From Allobrachymonas chironomi DSM 19884 (GTDB taxonomy: Bacteria; Pseudomonadota; Gammaproteobacteria; Burkholderiales; Burkholderiaceae_C): 64,000 nt of DNA. The notes beneath the pieces are model-generated. The model saw only the letters and a list, made by a program, of their open reading frames with translations. It ran no database searches and was not told the DNA's origin. The translations under genes were made by a program, and so were the position numbers. The first letter of the stretch is position 1. Every line of letters starts with the position of its first letter. This document shows positions 44,713 to 53,235 of the stretch, in pieces. The stretch lies in contig NZ_KB894772.1 of the NCBI RefSeq assembly GCF_000374625.1, positions 44,550-108,549 of the forward strand, given 5' to 3'.

Positions 44713-45444
44713 TTATTCGCCGGCCAACGGCAGGCCCGGCAACACGGGTGCGTCGGCATCGAGAATGAGGATGCGCACATCGGCCTGGCCGGCCAGTGCA
44801 AGGATCTGTGCCAGGTCGTCCGGCATGCCCTTGCTGCAGTGCTCCTGCCGAAGCTGCTCGGCGGAGATCTCCTCGACGTCCTGCAGGTGCTGGCCCGTCC
44901 AGGGCGTGGAAATCAGCTTGACGCCGATCGCCGGGCTGTAGGGAACCCGGAACGCAATGAACAAAAAGGCTTCCGGCGTCGCGAGGTCAGCCAGGTTGGC
45001 CAGGTACTGGCCGGTTTCGTGGCTGATGTGCGCGCTGCTGATTTCCCAGCACCGGCTGTAGTAGCCGGTCTCGAAGCTCAACCGCTGCACGACTTCCCGT
45101 GCGGCCTCGGCCGAATAAGTGTCGCCAATGTGGACGGGGCGGCCGTCGAAGTCGTCGCCGTGGATCGCGTACACCACGGCACCCACCACGCCGTAGGCGC
45201 CTTCACCGGCATCGCGTTCGGCCAGCACCTCGGCACTCACGGAGTCTGGGCCATTGCTGACTACGGCGAAATCGCTGGTGACGATGCAGGATGCTGAAAC
45301 CAGCTCCTCATCGGAGAGGTGTTCTTGGCTCTGGTGGATGTTTCGCCAGACATGCGGGCTTCCGTCCTCGTGGCTGATGGACAGCGTGCGGACGATTTTC
45401 AGATTCCAGTAGCCGCGTAGAAAGGGATTGGGATTCTGGGACAT
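44713..45444 (-). CDS. Hypothetical ICE protein, about 243 residues
   Basis: 243 residues, mixed alpha/beta (SCIVTSDFAVVSNGPDSVSA, VRILILDADAPVLPGLPLAG). No family recognised. GGAG precedes the ATG at 45444. A CCGGGG/CCCCGG leader hairpin lies at about 45478-45515. Confidence 0.7.
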   Translation of the reverse strand: MSQNPNPFLRGYWNLKIVRTLSISHEDGSPHVWRNIHQSQEHLSDEELVSASCIVTSDFAVVSNGPDSVSAEVLAERDAGEGAYGVVGAVVYAIHGDDFDGRPVHIGDTYSAEAAREVVQRLSFETGYYSRCWEISSAHISHETGQYLANLADLATPEAFLFIAFRVPYSPAIGVKLISTPWTGQHLQDVEEISAEQLRQEHCSKGMPDDLAQILALAGQADVRILILDADAPVLPGLPLAGE

Positions 45445-45527
45445 GGGATTTCTCCAACAGAATAATGATGGAGCCAATCCCCGCCACCGGGAATTGACCC
45501 CGGTGGGTGGAAAGAAAGGAAACAGCG

Positions 45528-46214
45528 TCAGGTGACGCTGATCGTTGGCGTTTGGGCCAATCGCTCGGCGACGCGTCGGCGCAAATTCATGCGGAATGGC
45601 TCGTCGCTGACGCCCGCCAGCAGATTGATGGTCTCCAGCGCAATCAGGGCCGAGGCCTCTTCGATGTCGGCGGCCACAATGGCCTTGCGCAGTTGGTCGC
45701 CGAGCTGGAGGGCCTGCGAGGAGGAACTGATGACGCGGACCTCGCGGCTCAGGTAGCAGCCGTTGCCGCCGAACTCGAACAGCCGCGGCTTGCTGCAATA
45801 CCAGCATCCCTCGAACTGGATGGCGGTCAGGTGGTGGCCGTCATCGAATCGGGTGGCGATCAGAAACAATGCGTCGAGATCGGCGGTGTCCTCGAACGAA
45901 TGACGCTCGATCAAGTTCCCCAGCTCTTCGTCCTCATCGGCACCGAAGTGCACGGCGAGCAGTTCGAGCAGCGGCGGGATCGAAAGCCCTTCGTCGTCCG
46001 GCATCGGAATGCCGAGTTGCGTGGCCAGGTCTTCCAGGCCATCGAGCACGTCCGGCCATTGCGGATTGGTGGTCTCGGCGATCTGGGCGATGTAGGCCTG
46101 CCCGTTGCCGGGATGGCTCTCGTCCAGCGCGAAGGCGCCGAACAGCGCCTGGATGACGGGCGTCACACGGTCGAGCACGAGAACGCCGGTGGCTTCGTAG
46201 TAATTGTTGGCCAT
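45528..46214 (-). CDS. Hypothetical ICE protein, about 228 residues
   Basis: 228 residues; acidic and helical with a Cys pair (CWYCSKPRLFEFGGNGCYLS). Not recognised. AGGAG precedes the ATG. Confidence 0.7.
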   Translation of the reverse strand: MANNYYEATGVLVLDRVTPVIQALFGAFALDESHPGNGQAYIAQIAETTNPQWPDVLDGLEDLATQLGIPMPDDEGLSIPPLLELLAVHFGADEDEELGNLIERHSFEDTADLDALFLIATRFDDGHHLTAIQFEGCWYCSKPRLFEFGGNGCYLSREVRVISSSSQALQLGDQLRKAIVAADIEEASALIALETINLLAGVSDEPFRMNLRRRVAERLAQTPTISVT

Positions 46215-46394
46215 GAAGGCTCCTTTCGATGAATGAACGGAGCCAGCCCTTGCGGACGATGGCATCCGCAGGGGAACCGCCTGATGCCGGATGGCACTGG
46301 GCGGGGAGAAACGCGAGGGACATGGCCTCGGGCGAGGCGCATGTCCCTCATGGGGTCGCGTGAACGCAGTGATGAAGGTGTGCCGGGGACCGGC

Positions 46395-46787
46395 TCACCA
46401 ACCGCTGTAGTTCAGCAGCAGGTCGGCGATCACCTGGCGACGAGGCAGATCGAGGCCGTCGAAGTCCGACAACCCGTTGAAGTGGCAGCGCTTGAGCATG
46501 GCACCGCCCTCGCGCGCGTTGTAGAAGCTGACCATCGCGGACAGGAACATGCGTTCCCCGCTGCTCAGGACGCCGAGGGCGTCGTTGAGGCGCAGCATGT
46601 CGGGGCGCAGATCCCACTTGCTCTTGGCCTGGTTCAGACCTTCACGGGTGCCATCGCCAAACCATTGCGGGCCGGCGATCTCGACACCACGCTTCCATGC
46701 CTCGAAAAAGGCTTGGGGCGCGGCGCTGAAATGCCGTTCTTCCCGAACGATCTGATCGACGACTTCCTGCGGCAGTAGCTGGTTCAT
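46395..46787 (-). CDS. Hypothetical ICE protein, about 130 residues
   Basis: 130 residues, helical (MNQLLPQEVVDQIVREERHF, GERMFLSAMVSFYNAREGG). No domain recognised. GGAGG lies before the ATG. It follows the 46809 gene by 21 nt and may be co-transcribed with it. Confidence 0.7.
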   Translation of the reverse strand: MNQLLPQEVVDQIVREERHFSAAPQAFFEAWKRGVEIAGPQWFGDGTREGLNQAKSKWDLRPDMLRLNDALGVLSSGERMFLSAMVSFYNAREGGAMLKRCHFNGLSDFDGLDLPRRQVIADLLLNYSGW

Positions 46788-46808
46788 GACGTGATTCCTC
46801 CAGTTGGA

Positions 46809-47030
46809 TCAGGGAACGGCGAGCTGGGACCAGCCGCCTCTTTCGAGGGCACGTTGAGCCGCGGCATGGCTGCGGAAGTACTCACGAGATTCCCGCGAAA
46901 CGGGACCTTCGGTATCGCGCGTGCCGATGTAGTGGCCGGCGGCGCTGTGCAGGACTTCGAGCGGCAGGAACTTGCCGCAGTAGGTCAAGGCCAATTGACC
47001 GAATCGGCCGAAAGAGGCTTGCTGGGACAT
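46809..47030 (-). CDS. Small hypothetical ICE protein
   Basis: 73 residues (MSQQASFGRFGQLALTYCGK). The start at 47030 has AGGAG 7 nt upstream; a longer frame has none. RNA element D lies about 130 nt before it. No known family. Confidence 0.62.
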   Translation of the reverse strand: MSQQASFGRFGQLALTYCGKFLPLEVLHSAAGHYIGTRDTEGPVSRESREYFRSHAAAQRALERGGWSQLAVP

Positions 47031-47160
47031 GGATGGGCTCCTTGGAAAAGCGGGGCCCTGTCCCTCACGGGATGGCAGCTCCCGCACGCGGTTGAAAAAA
47101 AGCATCAGCGTCTTGGCGACGTGCGTCCGCGCAATGGATGCGATGCGGACTGGTGGGTTG

Positions 47161-47227
47161 CGCGGGGAGAACCCCGCGGCAGCCTGAAACCCTGGCTGCT
47201 GGCATGTGCTGACGAATCAGCGAGCAT
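47161..47227 (-). ncRNA. radC-motif-like structured leader, copy D
   Basis: Minus strand order: GCTGA/TCAGC (47221-47208), ACATGCCA, GCAGCC/GGCTGC (47199-47179), CGCGGGG/CCCCGCG (47178-47161). It sits in the 47031-47363 gap, which has no gene, 131 nt before the 47030 start. Confidence 0.6.
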
Positions 47228-47310
47228 GCGGGCAGCTTCGTGGGGGGGGCGCGCCACGTCAGTTGGAAATCGGCATCTGGTCCAGCCCCGATTGATGTAC
47301 GCAGAGACAA

Positions 47311-47337
47311 AGAAAAGCCCCGCAGCAAGTGCGGGGC
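47311..47337 (-). terminator. Rho-independent terminator after the 47364 gene
   Basis: Minus strand stem GCCCCGC/GCGGGGC followed by TTTTCT, 27 nt after the stop. Confidence 0.87.
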
Positions 47338-47363
47338 GGTCATGACGGTGCGGTGAGGCTGGA

Positions 47364-47921
47364 TCAGCGGGGCTTGTCGCCCAGGACATGCTGCTTCCAG
47401 ATGGCGAATGCCTCGTCCGCTGGCAGCTCGGCCAGGATGACGATGGGCTGGTCCTGTCGGCTGCGCAGCTTTGCGAAATACGCTGCGCGGTCGGCAATGG
47501 CCTTGAGCTTGATGCCCTTGAGGAACAGCAGCCTGCCGTCCTTGATGAACAGCACCTTGTTGCCGATGTCGCGGTTGAACGCGGTGCGCAGCTTGCGCTC
47601 CGCGTGCATGGCATCGGCCAATTGGTCCACTAGGAAGTCGAGCGTCATGTCGATGAGAAGCGGCTCGTCGTCTTCGCGTTCGACGTCGAGCGATGCCGGC
47701 GGCAGGCTCTTGGCGAATTCCTCGGCCTGGGCCAGCAGCGCGGCCTGGCCTTGCAACGCGCGCACGAACGTCGAGCCGCCGTGTCCGTCGTTGCGGGCTT
47801 CGGCGATGGGCCTGCCGTCGAACATGACGGTGGCGGTGAAGCACAGCGTTTCCTCGCTCGCGAAATCCGCGACCTTGAGGTTCTTGAGGGTGATGCGGTC
47901 TTGTCGGGTGATGGTGTCCAT
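47364..47921 (-). CDS. Hypothetical ICE protein, about 185 residues
   Basis: 185 residues, starting MDTITRQDRITLKNLKVADF, with a helical middle (LAQAEEFAKSLPPASLDVE). Not recognised. AGGAC precedes the ATG at 47921. RNA element E lies 139 nt upstream, and a terminator follows. Confidence 0.7.
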   Translation of the reverse strand: MDTITRQDRITLKNLKVADFASEETLCFTATVMFDGRPIAEARNDGHGGSTFVRALQGQAALLAQAEEFAKSLPPASLDVEREDDEPLLIDMTLDFLVDQLADAMHAERKLRTAFNRDIGNKVLFIKDGRLLFLKGIKLKAIADRAAYFAKLRSRQDQPIVILAELPADEAFAIWKQHVLGDKPR

Positions 47922-48059
47922 GGGAAGTCCTGATATCGACCGGGTTGACGACACGCCCCTGACGGGACGCGGCATACATCCCGTGGGTTGGAGGAAGGTG
48001 GCATCGATGCCCGGTGGGCAGCGTTCGCCGGAGAGATGCCGGGGCGAACTGGCGGGTGG

Positions 48060-48128
48060 CGTGGGCGGAACCCACGGCAGTCTGGACACCCTGGCTGCTG
48101 GCTGTTGCCGATGCGTCGGCAATGCAGG
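48060..48128 (-). ncRNA. radC-motif-like structured leader, copy E
   Basis: Minus strand order: TTGCCGA/TCGGCAA (48122-48105), then a spacer where the usual ACATGCC reads ACAGCCA, GCAGCC/GACTGC (one mismatch, 48098-48077), CGTGGG/CCCACG (48076-48060). It is the most diverged of the five copies. Confidence 0.52.
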
Positions 48129-48850
48129 AGGGAGGATCGCGCGACCCGCCGGCCGCGTCTTGCATCAATCCGAAGCGATCGATCCCGTCTTGTGCAGGTA
48201 CTGCACCAGCCGGCGTCCCCAGCCACGCGACGCACAGCACGGCCATGGAATTGCCGATCGCCTTGCAGTTCGGTGCATCGGCGGTGCGTAGTGAGGCGGA
48301 TTGCAATGTTGGCGGTCATGTGGGTCTCCCGTTCGTGTGGCGCAGGGCCATCGCCCTGGCCGGGGCGTTGAAAGGCAGGAGAAAGGCGCCGAAGGCCCCA
48401 GGGGCCTTCGGCTCGGGAGGAAAGAAGAACCACCCGTGGGCTGATTGGCAGGCCCGGTCGTCGCTAGAACCGTCTGCTCATCCAGCAATCACACCCGGCC
48501 CATGTCGTGGCTGGGGCCGGCATCGTCTGGCGCACATCCGCGCACAAAGGGAGCCCGTTTTTGCGCCGGCGGGCACCGGCACCGAATACCGCTGACCGCG
48601 AAGGGTCTCCGGATGGCTCGCACAGGCAAGCCATCGGGGGACCCTTCGCAGCGGCGGAAGGAATGCAGACGAGGAGAACGCGCGGGGTGCGGTTCGCGGA
48701 GAAGCCACCTTCAGGTCCCGCGGCCGGGGCCGGCCGGACGGGACGCGCACACGGAGCAAGAAGGCGTTGCGCGCTGGGGCGTCCCGCAGGGCATGCGGGA
48801 CACGGGCCACGCCGCCGATGGCGGGCATGGCTCACGGGGAACGGGGGCGG
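48129..48850. other. Gene-free stretch with two strong inverted repeats
   Basis: No frame here looks protein-coding on either strand. It contains a 12-bp arm palindrome (48388-48412, GCCGAAGGCCCC) and a long imperfect inverted repeat (48598-48618 with 48629-48649, 19 of 21 positions paired, 10-nt loop). A reading from 48306 with MAVLCVAWLGTPAGA looks too poorly supported to call. Confidence 0.45.
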
Positions 48851-50884
48851 TCAGGCGCCTTTGCGGCCACCGCCACTGGTACGGCGTGGACGCGAGGCAC
48901 CACGCCTGGACGTGCCGGTTGCCACCGGCAGCGTGCCTTTGCAGTCGGGGTAGCGACTGCACGACCAGAACGGGCCGCTCTTGCCGGTTCGCTGGCGCGT
49001 GGGTGCGCCGCACTGCGGACAAGCCGGTCCTTGGGGAACCTTGATGGACAGGGACGTGCTGCCGTATTGCGCGATCAACTGCGAAATCCAGGCGGCCTGC
49101 TTGCCGATGAACACATCCAGGGTGAGTTGTCCGCCCTCGATCATGTCCAGCGCCTGTTCCCAGACGGCGGTGGTGCCGGGGTCGGCAATCGCCGCGGGCA
49201 CGGCGTCGATCAGCGTGAACGCCGCATCCGATGCGCGGATGGAGCGCCCCTTCTTCACGATATAGCCGCGGGCGATCAGCCCGCTGATGATGTTGGCCCG
49301 CGTCGCCTCGGTGCCGATGCCCGTCGTGTCCTTGAGCTTCTGCTTCAGGCGCGGGTCGGTCACGAAACGCGCAACGCCCTTCATCGCCTTGACCAGTTCG
49401 CCCTGGGTATAGGGCTTGGGCGGCATCGTCTTGAGGGCCTTGATGTCGGCCCCGGCGACCTGGCATGCCATCCCGTCACGCAGCGCAGGCAGCACCTGGG
49501 TGCGCACGGGGGCGTCGCCATCCTCATCGGCGCTGCCTTCACGTTCGGACTCGGCCAGCACCAGGCGCCAGCCGCGGGCGACGACCTGCTTGCCCGTAGC
49601 CACCAGCTTCTGCTGGCCGCAGGAGAGATCCGCCACGGTGCGGTCGAACTCGTGGTGCGGGAGGAACTGGGCCAGGTAATGTGCCCGGATCAGCCGGTAC
49701 AACGCCCGTTCCTTCTCGCTCATGGCGGAGAGATTCGCGGGTTCGAGCGTCGGGATGATGCCGTGGTGCGCCGTCACCTTGCCGTCGTTCCAGGCGCGCG
49801 AGCGCTGGGTGCGGTCGAGCTGGCCCATGATCTGGGCCAGCGTGGGATCGGTCTTGAGCAGGCTGTCCAGGACCGTGGGCACTTCGGCGAACATGCTTTC
49901 GGGCAGGTAGCCCGAATCCGAGCGCGGGTACGTCGTGGCCTTGTGCGTCTCGTACAGGGCCTGGGCGATCTCCAAGGTTTCCTGCACGTCCAGCCCAAGC
50001 TGCTTGGAACAGACTTCCTGCAAGGTGCCCAGGTCGAACAGCAGCGGCGGGCCTTCGCGCACGCGCTCGGTCTCGACCGACACCACCTGGGCACTGCCCG
50101 CGGCGCGGATCTGCTGCGCGGCCTGCTGTGCGACGGGCTGCCGCAGGCAGCGGCCGGCGTCGTCGGTGCTGGCATCGGGTGCCACCCACTGCGCGGTGAA
50201 CGTCTGACCGCCTGCGGACAGCGACACGTCGATGGCCCAGTACGGCACGGACACGAAGGCCGCGATCTCTCGGTCGCGGTCCACCACGAGTTTGAGCGTC
50301 GGGGTCTGTACACGCCCGACCGACAGCACGCCATCGTAGCCGGCCTGCCGCCCGAGCACGGTGAACAGCCGGCTGAGGTTCATGCCCACGAGCCAGTCGG
50401 CGCGCGAGCGCGCCAGCGCCGAGTAATACATCGGCAGCGTCTCGGCCGAGGGCCGCAGCTTGGCGAGCGCGGTGCGGATGGACGCATCGTTGAGCGCCGA
50501 CAGCCACAGGCGTTCGATGGGACCGCGGTAGCCGCACAGGTCGATGATCTCGCGTGCGATCAGTTCGCCTTCGCGGTCGGCGTCAGTGGCGATGACAAGC
50601 TGGGTCGCCTTCGCCAGAAGCGCTTTGACGACCTTGAATTGCGTGGCGGTCTTCGGCTTGACCTCGACCCGCCACTGCTGGGGAATGATGGGCAGCTGTT
50701 CCAGCGACCAGCGCTTGAGCGCCGCGTCATAGACCTCGGGTGCTGCCGCTTCGACGAGATGGCCGATGCACCAGGTGACCGTGACACCGGAGCCGTTGAG
50801 GCAGCCTTCACCGCGCTGCGTGGCGCCGAGAATCCGGCCGATGTCTTTGCCCTGGGAGGGCTTCTCGCACAGAAACAGCCGCAT
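48851..50884 (-). CDS. topB: DNA topoisomerase III (TopB-like)
   Basis: 677 residues. A TOPRIM domain (VIATDADREGELIAREI), the type IA core with the catalytic Tyr in TTYPRSDSGYLPE (about 318), and a C-terminal zinc finger (CPQCGAPTRQRTGKSGPFW plus CSRYPDC) with a basic tail. It relaxes or decatenates ICE DNA during transfer or replication. The TTGTTTG-like box lies 74 bp upstream. Confidence 0.92.
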   Translation of the reverse strand: MRLFLCEKPSQGKDIGRILGATQRGEGCLNGSGVTVTWCIGHLVEAAAPEVYDAALKRWSLEQLPIIPQQWRVEVKPKTATQFKVVKALLAKATQLVIATDADREGELIAREIIDLCGYRGPIERLWLSALNDASIRTALAKLRPSAETLPMYYSALARSRADWLVGMNLSRLFTVLGRQAGYDGVLSVGRVQTPTLKLVVDRDREIAAFVSVPYWAIDVSLSAGGQTFTAQWVAPDASTDDAGRCLRQPVAQQAAQQIRAAGSAQVVSVETERVREGPPLLFDLGTLQEVCSKQLGLDVQETLEIAQALYETHKATTYPRSDSGYLPESMFAEVPTVLDSLLKTDPTLAQIMGQLDRTQRSRAWNDGKVTAHHGIIPTLEPANLSAMSEKERALYRLIRAHYLAQFLPHHEFDRTVADLSCGQQKLVATGKQVVARGWRLVLAESEREGSADEDGDAPVRTQVLPALRDGMACQVAGADIKALKTMPPKPYTQGELVKAMKGVARFVTDPRLKQKLKDTTGIGTEATRANIISGLIARGYIVKKGRSIRASDAAFTLIDAVPAAIADPGTTAVWEQALDMIEGGQLTLDVFIGKQAAWISQLIAQYGSTSLSIKVPQGPACPQCGAPTRQRTGKSGPFWSCSRYPDCKGTLPVATGTSRRGASRPRRTSGGGRKGA

Positions 50885-50957
50885 GTCCGTCCATCCGCTT
50901 CCCGTTGTTCATGGAGTTGCTGGGATCGAGGATGCCGAGCGCCTGTTGGGGCAGCAG

Positions 50958-50965
50958 CAAACAAG
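50958..50965 (-). promoter_or_regulatory. TTGTTTG-type box before topB
   Basis: GCTTGTTTGCTGC on the minus strand lies 74 bp before the start, a one-base variant of the box at the transfer operons. Confidence 0.4.
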
Positions 50966-51090
50966 CTGCATGCGGCAGCGACCGCTTTCACGCCGATGGA
51001 ACGGCTTGGGCGGGATGGCGTGCGGCCGGCGGTGTGCGAGCCGGGAGCCGCGATGTTCGGGAGCGCGCGGAAGCCGGTGGACGCTGATGG

Positions 51091-51111
51091 AGCTATCCCC
51101 TGGGGATAGCT
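51091..51111. repeat. Near-perfect palindrome between ssb and topB
   Basis: AGCTATCCCC and GGGGATAGCT flank a central T. It is in the 276-nt gap between the two genes, about 50 nt after the ssb stop and may act as a weak terminator or a binding site. The same CCCC/GGGG core recurs in other leaders. Confidence 0.5.
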
Positions 51112-51160
51112 CGCGAGGACATGGGGGGCGGCAACGTACTGCGGCCGCCCCCACGCCGGA

Positions 51161-51613
51161 TCACTTCCTGCGCTTGGGCTCCTTCGACGCTGCCGGTTCC
51201 TGGGCGGCCTGGGGCTTGGGCTGCGCGTCCTGTGCGGTCTCCTGCGATTTGGGGCTCAGAACGACGGACTCGATGCGGAACGGCAGGATGCCGACGCTGC
51301 GCGCGTTGATCTGCCAGGTCTCGCGCGGCTGATCCTCGTTGTCGGTCCAGGGTTCGCGCTCCATGCGGCCGACGACCAGCACGCGCATGCCCTTCTGGTA
51401 AAGGTCCTTCCAGTGTGCGGCGTCGCGGTGCCAGATTTCCACCGGCGCCCAGAAGCCGCCGCGGTCCTCGAAGTCACCGCCCTTGGTGGGAACGGGGTTG
51501 TCGAAATACACGTTCAGCCGCAACAAGCGCCGCGGTTCGTCGTTGCCGTTGGGGAACTCCCGGTACTCGGGGGGCGAGCCGATGTTGCCTTCGCCCGAAA
51601 AATGCGTGCTCAT
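51161..51613 (-). CDS. ssb: Single-stranded DNA-binding protein (ICE type)
   Basis: 150 residues. An OB-fold pattern (RRLLRLNVYFDNPVP, FWAPVEIWHRDAAHWKDLYQKGMRVLVVGRME) with a Gln/Pro/Lys-rich tail. The tail lacks the DDDIPF tip of chromosomal SSB. It protects transferred single strands. It lies between topB and the DUF3158 gene. Confidence 0.88.
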   Translation of the reverse strand: MSTHFSGEGNIGSPPEYREFPNGNDEPRRLLRLNVYFDNPVPTKGGDFEDRGGFWAPVEIWHRDAAHWKDLYQKGMRVLVVGRMEREPWTDNEDQPRETWQINARSVGILPFRIESVVLSPKSQETAQDAQPKPQAAQEPAASKEPKRRK

Positions 51614-51686
51614 GGTGCAATCTCCTTGGTGGTTGAAATACCCGTGCCATGTCGGCGTCGGGCGCGTGCTGGGGTGCCCGACGCGA

Positions 51687-52214
51687 TCACCGATCGCGCA
51701 CTCCGGGGGGTATGGACGCGAGCCGGCGCAGGTAGGCGTCTTCCGCCTCGGCGGCCTTGCTGGCGCACTCCTGGGCCTGCCTACCCAGGGTGTGCAACAG
51801 GCTGATCTGCATGTTCAGCGTGATGCGCTGCAGCTCGATCGCGTGCAGGTCGGCCAGCAGGTTGACCGGCGTGCTGGTGCTCGCCATCAGCTCCTGCCAC
51901 AGGGCCACGCCCATGGCCGAGCGGTCGTTCCTGCGCCAGCGCAGGAACGTCGTTCCCGCGCCAGTGGTCTGCTGGGCCAGTTCCACGGGCAGCAGATGGA
52001 AGGGATGCCCACCGGCCTGTTGCAGCACTTGTCGCTGCGCCAGGCCGATCAACTCGTCGCGCATGGCGAAGCACTGGCTGGCCCAGGCCTCCAAGTCCCC
52101 TTTACCTTTAAAAGGCTTTAAAAGGCCTTTTAGAGAGGCCGCGTGTTCCAGGCGCATGAAGGCTCCCTGTTGCAGGCCCCGGAAGTAGCGGGTCGGCTGG
52201 TTCAGATCGCTCAT
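51687..52214 (-). CDS. DUF3158 family protein
   Basis: 175 residues, helical, with a Gln-rich middle (MRDELIGLAQRQVLQQAGG) and STPVNLLADLHAIELQRITLNMQ. DUF3158 is an ICE-backbone family with no known role. Its start overlaps the TIGR03761 stop by 4 nt. Confidence 0.82.
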   Translation of the reverse strand: MSDLNQPTRYFRGLQQGAFMRLEHAASLKGLLKPFKGKGDLEAWASQCFAMRDELIGLAQRQVLQQAGGHPFHLLPVELAQQTTGAGTTFLRWRRNDRSAMGVALWQELMASTSTPVNLLADLHAIELQRITLNMQISLLHTLGRQAQECASKAAEAEDAYLRRLASIPPGVRDR

Positions 52215-53005
52215 GCGGATTCGTCCTCGCCGGCAGTGGCTGCGCCTTCGGACGGGTCGGCAGCAGCGGCCGCATCACCATCGACGCTGGTAGCGGCTGC
52301 GGCAGGATTCTCACCGCGCTGTTGCAGACCACGGCGCACCATGGGTGGCGCAAACGTCGAGCGGCGCGTGCCTTCGAGGACGTCCTGCGGCAACTCGCCG
52401 AACTTCTCCAGCGCGACCCGCGCTGCGGCATTCTTCGCCGCGAAATCGTCGCGGGTGCAGCCCGAGTAGCGGTACTGCTGGGCCAGCGAGAACAGGCTGC
52501 GCAGCGCGTGCGCGCCCTCGTTGAGCCAGCGCTCCAAAGTGCTGCGGTCGATCAGCGCGGTGTGGTGGGCGAGGATCAGCTTGCGCGCGATGTCGTCGTA
52601 GTCGGCCAGGAGATAGACGGCGGCAAAGCCCAACTGCGCATTGACGAACAGCGGCAGCTTGACGGGCTGCACGTTGAGGTTCTCGCCCAGGCTCAATGCC
52701 GCAGGCACGCCCGCCAGTGCCTGGTCCACTTGTTTGCGCAAGGTCTGCAGCGTGGTCCTGGTCTGGTCGAGCTTGTCCTCGATGCGCAGCATCCACCAGT
52801 CGCTGTAGGGGTCGTCCTGCTCCGAGCCGCGCTTCATCTTATTCATCACCGCGATGTAGCCGTTCAGGCCGACGATGCCGGGTCGCCCTTCGGCGGCGGC
52901 GCGGCCGTGCCAGATGCGGGAAGCGTGATGCGTGTGCAGCGTCAGCGACATCGCGCTGCGCAGGGAGCCGAGGTTGAGTTGCAATGGTTCGTTGCTGGTT
53001 GCCAT
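52211..53005 (-). CDS. ICE protein, TIGR03761 (PFL_4669)
   Basis: 264 residues with the family pattern (LGSLRSAMSLTLHTHHASRIWHGR, GRPGIVGLNGYIAVMNKM) and an Ala/acidic tail. The role is unknown. It heads the TIGR03761-DUF3158-ssb unit. A variant of the transfer box lies 66 bp upstream. Confidence 0.83.
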   Translation of the reverse strand: MATSNEPLQLNLGSLRSAMSLTLHTHHASRIWHGRAAAEGRPGIVGLNGYIAVMNKMKRGSEQDDPYSDWWMLRIEDKLDQTRTTLQTLRKQVDQALAGVPAALSLGENLNVQPVKLPLFVNAQLGFAAVYLLADYDDIARKLILAHHTALIDRSTLERWLNEGAHALRSLFSLAQQYRYSGCTRDDFAAKNAAARVALEKFGELPQDVLEGTRRSTFAPPMVRRGLQQRGENPAAAATSVDGDAAAAADPSEGAATAGEDESA

Positions 53006-53070
53006 GGTGAGCGCTCGCAGTTGGACAGGGAGCCGCCAGCATCCGCATGCAGCGGAAGGCAGTCAGTCAA

Positions 53071-53078
53071 CAAACCGA
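53071..53078 (-). promoter_or_regulatory. TTTGTTG-type box before TIGR03761 (weak)
   Basis: TCGGTTTGTTGA on the minus strand, 66 bp before the start, keeps GTTTG(T)TG but not the ATT. It is the poorest member of the group. Confidence 0.28.
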
Positions 53079-53235
53079 AATGAGCCGGCCCCCGGTTCTA
53101 TGCGCGCTGGCGGCGCAGCGCGCAACGGTCCCTTGGAGGCCGGAGCATTCACGTTGGCGCTCCGTGCCTCGGTCGTTGACGGTATGCGTACTGCACCGCA
53201 CGTCGCGCTGCCGTTCGACACGATCCTTCGCCGCG

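Noticed and set aside
47065..48306. A 413-codon minus-strand frame in the 47-48 kb region
   Set aside because: It crosses two RNA-like elements and a terminator and reads another gene in the wrong frame.
48767..51109. A 780-codon open frame opposite topB
   Set aside because: Antisense shadow of topB, whose TOPRIM and catalytic Tyr motifs are plain.
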